Source of the DNA: Anolis sagrei
Lineage: Eukaryota; Chordata; Lepidosauria; Squamata; Anolidae
Assembly: GCF_037176765.1 (NCBI RefSeq)
Contig: NC_090024.1
Span: 159,401,278 to 159,465,277, forward strand
DNA length: 64,000 nt
Direction of reading: 5' to 3'
Of the stretch, positions 37,004 to 49,000 are shown piece by piece. The stretch's first letter is position 1. Every line of letters starts with the position of its first letter. A model generated the notes under the pieces. The model made no database searches. It was given only the letters and a program-made list of their open reading frames with translations, and was not told where the DNA came from. The position numbers were made by a program, and so were the translations under genes.

Positions 37004-40000
37004 CACCATCATCATCAACAACAACAACAACAACAACAACAAGGTATTTTTAAAGAAATAGTTACTGGTTTCCATTTTCACATTCATAAGTTGAAGCTTC
37101 TCATAAGACACCCATCATATCCTAGCATAATTAGGCATGATTTCCTAGCATCATATGCCATCATGCCCTAGCATCACTAGCCATAGAGAAATCCAGTAGT
37201 ATCTTTAAAAGGAACTGAAAAAAAGACTACCATAAGCTTTCATAGATAGTCCACTAAATCAGATTCTAGCATGAGTCAATTTTATTTCCAGTTCCAAGAA
37301 CTGTTCTTGGCTCACTGATTAAATTGTATGTGTCCCCTTATCTCCACAGAGTTTCCAAAAGCTAGGACTGAGTGTCCATTGTAAACACAATTGTTATTTT
37401 AAAAATGTCTTGGGATACATGGATATTACAGAATTTTCTGATATCAGCTGCAGCAGTTAAAAGAAGCCTCTTTTTCATTTTATTTCTTATTTGACATCCT
37501 ATATTCAAATTACCAGAGGTTAATTCTAACTTAGCTTTGGAGGATCCGACTCATACTTCTCTTCAGAGAGGGCAAACAAACTCCTTTAATTTATTTCCTT
37601 CATTTTCATCTGCCCCCTCCTTACAGGTATTATAAAAGATTTATAGAACTGGAACACATGCATGCCTCAGAAGGAATTTCTGCTGACTCAACATTGTTTC
37701 CTTCCTTTCTTGCTACTCCTAGTGCATCCTCCTTAAAGATGGTTTGATTGATCATTCGTCTCTGGACAAACCACATTGCTGAGAGTTTTATTCTACAATG
37801 CTAGCACTTCCAACAGACCACTATCCACACCTTATGGCTTGGCTAGGACTGGATGATGAATCTTCCTTTTTAAAGTAAAAAGCAATTGATTCAGGAATTG
37901 CTTACCATCAAGAAGAAAAATTGAGGTTCGTTATTATTAGCTGCCTGTAGCTAAGATTTAGCAGGACTACTCAACAGAATGACCAAAAAAAATATCCAAA
38001 CATAAAAGGAACAGATTACAGAACTATAATCCCTATTACCACATGAAGCAGTGTTTCTCAACCTTCCTAATGCCGTGACCCCTTAATACAGTTCCTCACA
38101 TTGTGGTGAACCCCAACCATAAAATTATTTTTGATCCTACTTCATAATTGTAATTTTGCTACTGTTATGAATCTTAATGTAAATATCTGATATGCAGGAT
38201 GTATTTTCATTCACTAGACCAAATTTGGCACAAATACCTGATATGCCCAAATTTGAATACTGATGGGGTTGGGGGGACTGATTTTGTCATTTGGGAGCTG
38301 TAGTTACTGGGATTTATAGTTCACCTACAATCAAAGAGCATTCTCAACTCCACCAACGATGGAATTGAACCAAACTTGGCACACAGAACTCCCATGGCCA
38401 AACAGAAAATATTGGAAGGGTCTGATGGGCATTGACCTTGAGTTTAGGAGTTGTAGTTCTCCTACATCCAGAGAGCACAGTGGACTCAAATAATGATAGA
38501 TCTCAACCAAACTTGGCACAAATACTCAATATGCCCAAATGTGAATACTGGTTGAGTTTGGGGAAAATAGACCTTGACATTTGGGAGTTGTAGTTGTTGG
38601 GATTTATAGTTCACCTACAATCAACAAGCACTCTGAACTCCACCAACAATGGGATTGAACCAAACTTGGCACACAGAACCCCCATGCCTTGAAGGGACTT
38701 GCTTGCATGAGCCTCCCTCCAGCCTCACATGCTCCCCCTTGCCCGCACATGCGCACCACATTGCAACGCACCGAGCATGCGTGCTCTCCCCTCCCCACTT
38801 GGAGTCTCAGTAACAGCCCTTCCTTTAGCTGAGAGGCTGGCAAATCACAGCGGAGGAGGGCTTTGGTTGGAGGATTTGCCATCTGTTTCCAAAAAGGAAG
38901 AGAACAAGCGGAGATATTGTCAGCCTTCTCTGCCAAAGGGATTCCTAAGACCGTCAGAAATAAATGTTTTGTGATTATCTTTGGCAACCCCTCCGAAACT
39001 CCCCCGTGACCACACCAGGGGTTATGACCCCCAGGTTGAGAAATGCTGATATAAAGAAACAGTGCATTAAACTCGCAAATTCAGACTATAAAGTTATCTA
39101 ACATCACTTCCATTCAATAACTTATTATCCAATAACTTAAATCATGTTAGAGTAGAAGGATAAATGCTCAGAACAATGGAAGTAATTTTAATTTGAAGTA
39201 GAGAGTGTTTCACATCAACATTTAAAATTGGCTTTGTTTCCATTTCTCTGCGGATACATTTAAATAACATTGAATTGTAATGCCTACGACCTATATACGC
39301 ATATATTTCTGCAACATATTCAACAATAGAATTCACAGAGAACACAAGAAGTGCAAGTGGAGCTTCGTTTGTGTTCTTATTGTGTGAGAATATTCAAGAA
39401 CATACCATCTCTCTTTAAACATTAAAAAAAATCAGAAATGAAGAAATGATCAAATAGGAGACAGGATGAGATACAGACTGCACAAGCGACTTGTGGTAAA
39501 TTCAGGAATAAATCACATGAAATGCAGACAGATAATCACCAGAGAGAGAGGACACAGGCACAAGTTCAACAAGAAATGGAGAAGGTGAAGCCTGGTGTGT
39601 AGAGCAATGGAAACAATACTCCTTAATTATCTAATGGAACTGAGTAACTAGGTAGATTGTTTTCCACAATACGCCACACTCACCTTTATAAGGAACTAGT
39701 GGCAGGTTAGTCAGTGACATGCTCCCTACAAGATATACTCTCTCAGCTACAGCAATAGGAATCCAAACCACATTATTTTGCTCAAAAATAGGAAACACGC
39801 ATAGGGAAAACTCTGTACTTAATGCCCTTTCAGAAAAGGATAAATTGGTTTACAAACACACACAAACCATACAAGGAACAGTCATTTCAAAATGTGAGCT
39901 ACCAAATAAAAGTCTCCCAATAATTCAATTAAGTTAAACAAATGAGATTTTTGTTGTTTTACTAGAAATTAAGCTGCTAACAGCACCACCCCACAGTAAC

Positions 40001-43000
40001 TTTTTTTTAAAAAAAATAGCATGAAGTCAATATTTGAGCCCATCTATAATATGGGCCCCTGGTGACGCAGTGGGTTGATCTGCTGCTGAACTTGTTGAAT
40101 GAAAGATTGGTAGTTCAAATCCAGGGAACGGGGTGAGCTTCCATTATCAGGCCCAGCTTCTGCCAACCTAGCAGTTTGAAAACATGCAGACGTGATTAGA
40201 TCAATAGATACTGCCTTGGCAGGAAGTTAATGGTGCTACATGCAGTCATCATGGCCACATGACCTTGGAGGTGTCTATGGACAATGCCGGCTCTTTGGCT
40301 TAGAAATGGAGATGAGCACCATCCCCCAGAGTCGGTCACAACTAGACTTCATGTCAGGGCAAACTTTACCTTTTTATAATATGTGGCAATGTCTCTGATA
40401 AGGCAAATTGATAGCACTACAATTTTTCAATTCAGTACAAAACAATAAAATAATGCAACTTTTTAAATATTACATAGTTTTTACTGATTTCCCTTCATGT
40501 AAAGGCCAACTGTGGAGTTAATGTTGCAATTTTGAATCCCACCTGTAACACAGTTTTTAAAAATATTGTTTAATTGTAACTCACATGTAATTGTTGATAA
40601 AAACTAAATGCAGCTTTAAACATCCATTCACATGACTTGCTTCCTAAATTTGCTTTTAAAAACTTCAGAATTAGAATCCTTTACTACTTCATCTGATGGG
40701 TCAATTTGTTCAAGCACAGAGCCTTTCACACGATATACAGGCACCTCCGGTTGGGCTCTGTGCCAAAAAGGGAGAGGAAGCATTGCACAGCACCGTCACA
40801 GCAAAATGGAGCCTTCCCATGTTGCCTTCCTAGAAATGGGGGGAAGCTGGGTGGTGATGCTTCCCCCCATGGGATGAGGAGCAAGGTAAAGCAGGTCATG
40901 TGGGGCATGGAGTGGCAGCTCCTCCACACACCCCGCTGGGAGCCCGTGGATTTGCCCCAATGTGGGATGAATCCATGGGCGTTTTTGATGATATTTCTAG
41001 TGTGTGTTCCAACATTCAGATGTCATGTAATTTTTGAAAGGACCAAAGGTCAGGCCCTTGGTGTTCACTGGCTCAAGTCCCATTATATATAGTGGCATAA
41101 TAAAATTGTGTCAGTTATACAAATGTTAAAAATCAAGATGCAGTTTATGAATTTTTGTTTTGGAATATTTGAGATATAAGATAATAGAAAATGATACTTT
41201 CTCTAACAAAAGTATGTGAAATTAGCTACTGTCCACACTTCAGTGTCTTGCCATAAAACACATCCCGCATAATAGTTCTTAGTACTACAATTTACTTAAT
41301 CAAATTAATTGAAAATAATTGAAATTATTTAACTTATATCCTGTTCAGGTCTTGCAGACCCAGCACCATGGTCTGATTGAATCTATCCATTTGGAGTATG
41401 GTCTTTCTCTTTTCCTACTGCCTTCTATCTTGCCAAGTGTGATTGTCTTGCCTGTTTTTGCACTCCAGTCACCTATGAGTAACATAGTGTGTTTTGGTGT
41501 GTGAACAATTTTCTTTTGAACACCCACAAAGACTCTTTCAATTTCTTCTGTTGCCTCTCTTGTGGAACATAAACTTGGACTATGATTATATTAATTGATA
41601 TTCCTGGATTCTGATTGGCATGATTCAATTAGACTTTGCATTATACCCTTTAACTGCTTTTGCTACATCTCTCCTCGCTATAAAAGGCACCTCATTTCTT
41701 CTTTTGTTTACATTTCCTGAGTAAAGCTGATTCAAAATGTGCACTTTAGCTTGCTCAACCCAAGTACTGCCATGGTTATGCATTCCTTTTCTTTTTCAAC
41801 TACATCTAGCTTTCCCTGATTGCTCCTGCTTACATTCCATGTTCCTATAATCTGAGTTGTGCATCTTTGGACTTTTCTTTTGCTTCTGAGTGTGTTGACA
41901 GTTGAACTTCCTTTCAACTTGAGTCAAGTTGTTTATTAACTACAGTGCTGTTTGTAGTTGCATCTGCTCTATCACAGTGATTTCTGGACTGCCTCCTTGT
42001 TGTTGTTCATTCGACTGCCTCCTACCATTATCTTTTGTTTCACTTTGGATTGTCTCATCATAGGATTGCCATGTTAAAACATCTTCAAAAGTGAGGCTAT
42101 CATGTCTTCCACTGTGCAGTGCTAACAAGCATTTTGCCATGGCGCTACAGCCATTGTTTCTGAAATACCTTTCACCAGTGTTACCCTTCAGTTACTTCGC
42201 ATATTTAAACTTTCCCCTCAACAAAAGGTGGCAGATAACTCCAATTTCTCCTTATTCCGCTACTGCTTCATGCCACCGTGTTGGGCACTGATACTACTGT
42301 TCACTGTACCATCCCTTGTCCAACAGTGACCTCCAACTGCTGCTGCTAATGCTCTCTCTGCCACTTCACCCTCTGCTCCAGGTGGTACCACTGGCAGCAG
42401 ATGGGGCTCTGGGGAAAGGGTGGGGCTCAGCCTTCTCCCTGGTTTGTCCATTGTCTATGCCTCAACCAGGATTCTGTATGGGCTGCTGTACCACCTTCCC
42501 AGCAGCTCAGCAAGCCACTACTATGTTGGGGCTGACTGGTTCCCACTTTCACCATGTAGTTCCCACTTATGTTTCCTAGGATTCACTGATCCTTCTCCCC
42601 CTTCTGCAGCTGTGAAAGGCGCAATCAGTTGCCACCACATCAGGGTCAACTGCTCCTTCCTTATTTGCTACTTCTGCCATCTGGTCCTTACCTCGCCCAC
42701 CTGGACCTTACTGCTCCTTCATCTGTTCCTGGGGCACCATCATCTCCAACTATGGGTCCTTCAGCCTTCTCCAAGGTTCCCTTGATGTCACAGTCCAGTT
42801 TTCCTTTCTTTACTTTCAGGTCCCCATCTTCATCATCTCACTGTTCCTTCCTCTGCTCCTCAGAATGGGATGTGCACCATTGCCTGTGGCATGGTCCTCT
42901 CCATCTTCTCCTGGGCCACTACAGCTTCAGTGTTGGCTACTCCTTCATCTATGTCCCCTTCAACCACGTGGCCATACCACCTCCAACTAGGTATACCACC

Positions 43001-46000
43001 CACCACCTCAACCTTACTGCTTCTTCATTTGCTCCTGAGGATGGGGTAAGCAACATCACTTGTGATCATGGACCCCTTCTGGCTTCTCCCAGAATGCTGT
43101 CACATTGGGGTTGGCTCCTCCTTCCTCTAATTCCATCTCTGATGCCTCGGCTTCACCTCTTCTCCTGGAGATGAGGTGGCCAAAACTCTACCCTCAACTC
43201 TCCCTAGAAGCCACAATTACTCATCTGAAAGTGTGGTACTTTGACCCTGTCATAGAAGACTTGACTCACTAGGAAAGACACCATTGCTTGATAAGGTAAG
43301 AGGCAGTAGGAAAAGTGGAAGATGACATTACAAAGTGGTAGACTCAATCAAAGAAGCTACAGTCTTGAGTCTGCAAGACCCGAGCAGTCCTGCTGATAAC
43401 AGGGTGACTTGGAGTCTTTCATTCATAGGATCACCATAAATCAAAGCTGAATTGATGGCTGTTAACAATTTCGATGCTGATTGAACATGCTCCATCTTCA
43501 AGTGCGTTTTGCTCAGCAGATGATAGTTTGGGTGCCCTAAATCCACCATCAGGTAATGAGGTATGAGACTTCACAAACCTCATAACCAAAACTGCTCCAA
43601 AAAACAGATTTGAGAGTATGTGGGAGTAGAGATATGTAAACCTGTAGCATCCATTCCCCTTTGTACTATAGAGGAGGGGTGTGAATTTGCACTTTGTACC
43701 TTCCTCATTAGTCCTTTTTGCTGTTAATCAGATCCCAATGCCCTATATTTACATGAGTGGAGGAATTCTATTCCAAACACAAAATAGAATTGTTGCTGTT
43801 TCAATAAGCTTCATGCCTTTTAAGATTGGTCAATACTGTTTATGTAATGCAACCCAAGGGACTGTCAGAATAATGACAGAAGAACCCTTAAAGAATTCAG
43901 TACACCTCCCATTGTTCGCCACAATACTGACAAAATCCATTGAAAAAATTGGCACCCATTATACAGATAAAGGTAAAGTTAAAAGTTTCCTCTGACATTA
44001 AGTCTAGTCGTGTCCGAGCCTGAGGGGTGGTGCTCATCTCCATTTCTAAACCGAAGAGCCAGCATTGTCCATAGACACCTCCTAGGCCATGTGGCCAGCA
44101 TGACTGCATGGAGCAATGTTACCTTCCCACTCCTGGTACCTATTGATCTACTCACATTTGCATGTTTTTGAACTGCTAGGTTGGCAGAAGCTGAGGCTAA
44201 CAGTGGGAGCTCACCGCACTCCTCAAATTTGAACTGCCAACCTTTTGGTTAGCAAGTTCGGCAGCTCAGTGTGGTTTAACCCACTGCACCACCAGGGGAC
44301 CTTATTATACAGATATGAGAAGCCAAAAAACCACCTGGATTTCCAATAGGCAATATACGGAATGACATACTCCAAAACAGTGGTTCTCAACCTGTGGGTC
44401 TCCAGATGTTTTGACCTTCAACTCCCAGAAATCCTAACAGCTGGTAAAGTGGCTGGGGTTTCTGGGAGTTGTAGGCCAAAAACACCTGGTTGAGAACCAC
44501 TGCTCCAAAACATTCAAACATATCACAAAGAAGTGGGCTGCTGTGAGTTTTCCATGCTGTGTGGCCATGTTCCAGAAGCATTCTCCTGTGACATTTCACC
44601 CACATCTATGGCAGGCGTCTTTAGAAGTTGTAAGGTTTGCTGGAAACTAGGTAAGTGGGGTTTATATATCTGTGGAATGTCCAGGGTGAAAGAATTCTTG
44701 TCTGTTTGAGGCAAGTGTGGATGTTGCAATGGCTACCTTGATTAGCATTGAATGGCCTTTCTGCTTTCATCTTCACAAACTCTGAGGATACCTGCCATAG
44801 ATGTGGGCAAAACTTCGCAGAGAGAATGCTTCTGGAACATGGCCATAAAGCCCAGAAAACTCACAGCAACCCAATGATTCTGGCCATGAAAGCCTTTGAC
44901 AGCAAATTATCACCAAGAAGCATTTTGCTACATGAATTCTGCCCTTTACATTTAGTGTGACGAAACTGGGCCAATTAGAAACAAGACAAGAATAGTTTAA
45001 CATGCACATAATTCTATTGCTGCAATTAGCCATGTGTACAGTTTCTGCAAACAGAATATACTTGATTATTCATTTGAGGAAATGATCAATTGTAAAGATT
45101 TATTTCCTCAATTATAAAGATTCATCTAAGAGAGCTCTATTCAACAGCATTTCTTTGTTATACAAACCCAATGGTTTAAACAAAATCAATTTAGCGTAAA
45201 GAAGCCTCTCAAATAAAATAAGTTATAATTAAAGGGAACTTTTGAAGAATTAGGCTTCCTTTAATTGTTTTCCCATTTGTATCTAGATTTCTAGGCAAGT
45301 AACAAGAACTATAGGGGGCTGCGGTGGTGCGGCAGGTTAAACTGCTAATCTGCAGAACTTCCTGATTGGAAGGTCAGCAGTTTAAATCCACAGATGGGGT
45401 GAGTGCCCGCTGTTAGCCCCAGCTTCTGCCAACCTAGCAGCACAAAAACATGCAAATGTGAGTAGATCAATAGGTACCAATTCAGCAGGAAGGTAACAAC
45501 ACTCCATGTAGTCATGCCAGCCACATGACCTAATGCCGCAACCCCTTAATACAGTTCCTCATGTTGTGGTGACCCCCAACCACAAAATTATTTTTGTTGC
45601 TACTTCACAACTATAATTTTGCTACTGTTACAATTCTTAACGTAAATATCTGATATGCAGAATGTATTTGACACAAATACCGGATGTGCCCAAATTTGAA
45701 TACTGGTGGGGTTGGAGAAGGGGGAATTGAGTTGGTCATTTGGGAGTTGTAGTTATTGGGATTTATAATTCACCTACAATCAAAGAGCATTCTGAACTCC
45801 ACCATGGAATTGAACCAAACTTGGCACACTGAACTCCCATAACCAACAGAAAATACTGGAAGGGTTTGGTAGTCACTGACCTTGAGTTCTTAAGTTGTCA
45901 TTCACCTACTTCCAGAGAGCACTGGACTCAAACAATGATGGATCTGGATCAAATTTGGCAGGAATACTCAATATGCCCAAATGTGAACTCTTGTGGAGTT

Positions 46001-49000
46001 TGGGGAAAACAGACCTTGGCATTTGGGAGTTGTAGTTGCTGGGATTTATAGTTCACCTACAATCAGAAAGCATTCTGAACACCACGACTGATAGAATTGG
46101 GCCAAATTCCCACACAGAATCCTCATAAACAACAGAAAATACTGTGTTTTCTGGTGGTCTTTGGCGACCCCTCTGACACCCCCTTGTCACCCTCCCAGGG
46201 GTCCCAACCCCCAGGTTGACAAATGCTGACCTAGGAGATGTCTACGGACAACATTGGCTCTTCAGCTTAAAAATGGAGATGAGCACCACCCCCAGAGTTG
46301 GACTCAACTAGATTTAATGTCAAGGGGAAATGTTTACATAACAAGAAATATATCCAGCCAAAATTATTGATGTGCAACAAATATTTTTAGTTATATTCCT
46401 CATTAACTTGATAGGCAACTGATCATCCCTTTAATACTAGCTAATTAACCTGGGAAAGCAATGATAAGCGCTGCCCCCATTTTGTGTGCTAGAACCTGTT
46501 GGCATGCTTGTGTGCAATGCTTAAAACCATATCTGGTGTGAAATAACTGTTGCAATTCTTTGTCACGCATGAGAACTTCACTGTCTTTCAAAGCCTTTAT
46601 TGTTCTTCCCGATAATAAAAAAAGAGATACTATTGTGACAAGCTGCAATGCCAAGGTAAAATGATCCATGTAGTCGGGAGTATAATTACACATCTTCAGT
46701 CTCGCTTCTTTTTTCAATGCTCAAAGCTACACAAAGTACGACAATTGCAACAACTTGGATAAATAAAAGAAATTATTTACTTAGTTTACGGTTTGTAACC
46801 TTGACTGCAGTAGTTTTGTCAGCAAGGAAGGAAATTGCCCTTTCTAAGAAGTTTAAATAATGCATTTTTTTTTAAGTAAATATATTTCGTTCATTGAGCT
46901 CTTACACGGGCAGGGCCAATGAAGCTCAAGTGAGAAATATTGAGGAGTAACTGGGTTAATGTGTTTTGCATGAATCTATGGCAGGCATCCTCTGAGGATG
47001 CCTGCCATAGATGCAGGTGAAATGTCAGGAAAGAATGCTTCTGGAACATGGCCATACAGCCCAGAAAATACACAACAACCCAGTGATTCCAGCCATGAAA
47101 GCCCTCGACAATACAGTGAGAAGTAATTTTAGAACAGAAAATTATTTATTATTACAGGCTATTATGTTCAATTGGGTGTTCTTGCGTAGAAGGGGGTTGG
47201 GTTAGATGGCCCTTGTCATATTGTCCAATCATAATTTGATGTCTCTGTTCAGGCATTATAATGAATTACATCTCTAATTAAGACTTATGCTTGATATACA
47301 GAATTATCTTCACATATGCGAGTCTTAGGTGATGCACTTGCCATTTGAAATTTGCTTCCAATTCCAACTGCAGCTTTCACTTCACTCATTCATACATAGA
47401 CAAATGGAACCATTTTAGATTCCCCACACAGAAAAACACACATGGAGGACAACAAGAAGACAACATCCCAGAACATCACAACAGAAGGCATCCCCACAAC
47501 ATGCAAGTGATTTCCTTAAACTTTAATAACCAGGGTGAGAACTAGTGTCAGGAAAATACGAGAGGGGGTGAGACTGCAATTTGAAGTACGTTTGAAATCC
47601 CACTTGAACACCACAGTGTATGGTGAGACTATGGATATAAAGGTTTTGTTGGCCTCTATGCAACAATCCTGAGCTTATGTTTTGTGGACTGATCCTAATA
47701 ATGCCTCTGGTCGTATCAGATGAGAAAGTATTACAGTGGCAGTAGCAGCAAGAAATACGGTGCTGACCGATGGCAAACACTCCTCCATTGCTCAGAGGCA
47801 CCTTTTTCTTCAAGCAAGTGTTTGCTGTTTCTTGAACTCGGACAGTTGAAGTCTAAGGGTTGATGGATCATTCTGATCCCAAATACTAACAAGTTTTAAC
47901 GTGAAGGGTGGGTGGCCTTGAATAAAGAGCAATGAGAATACTGCAACTGGGGCAAATCAATGTACTTTTTCAAAAACTCTTTCACCATTCATTAAAAAAA
48001 GAAACCTACTGCCAAGCTTAGAAATGTTTAAACTATAGCTTCTAAATTCAAAGGCATAGCCCTGTCTTTTGGAATAGCTGTATGTATAGAACCTTAGGGC
48101 CCTTCCACACAGCCCTAAATCCCTGAATATCAAGGCAGAAAATCCCACAATATCTGCATTGAACTGGGTTATCTGAGTCCACACTCAGATAATGTGGGAT
48201 TTTCTGCCTTGATATTTTGGGTTATAGGGATGTGTGGAAGGACCCTTAGAGAACGAAGCTTTCATGGCCTGAGGGCTCTTCCACACAGCCATATAACCTG
48301 ATCAAGGCAGGAAATCCCACAATTCCTGCTTTGAACTGGGTTATCTGAGTCCACATTGCCATATATTCCAGTTCAAGCAGATAATGTGGGATTTTATTCA
48401 GCCATGTGGAACAGACCTCAATTTCTTAGGACCATTCCACACAGCCATATAACCCAGAATATCAAGGCAAGATGTCTCACAATATCTGCTTTGAACTGGA
48501 ATATATGGCAATGTGGACTCAGATAACCCAAGGCAGAAAATGTGGGATTTCGTGCCTTGATACTCTGGGTTATATGGCTGTATGGAAGGGCTCTGGGTTG
48601 TATCTACACTGCAGAATTACATGCTGCATTCGCAGCTGTGGCTCAACACAAGTGGATTCTAAGGGCCCTTCCAGACAGGCCCTATATTCCAGGATCTGAT
48701 CCCAGGTTTTCTGTTTATCCCAGATTATCTGGCAGTGCAAACTCATATAATATAATCCTGTTTAAAACAGAAAACCTGGGGTCAGATCCTGGGCTATAGG
48801 GCCTGTCTGGAAGGGCCCTAAGATTTGTAGTTTTGTGAAATATTGACTGTTCTGTATCAGAAAGCTCTAAGTGCCGGAACAAACTGCAAACTGTACATTT
48901 CCACAGCTCAGAGCCATGGCGTTTCATGGTGTCGAATCGCCATAATTCTGCAGTGTGGGTTGCCTCCGAGTCGACTTTCTCAAATGTATTTTGTTCTGGG

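Noticed and set aside
42629-43174. 181-codon open frame as a gene
   Set aside because: Composition-driven (pyrimidine-rich); no recognised domain, no splice context, antisense in an intron.
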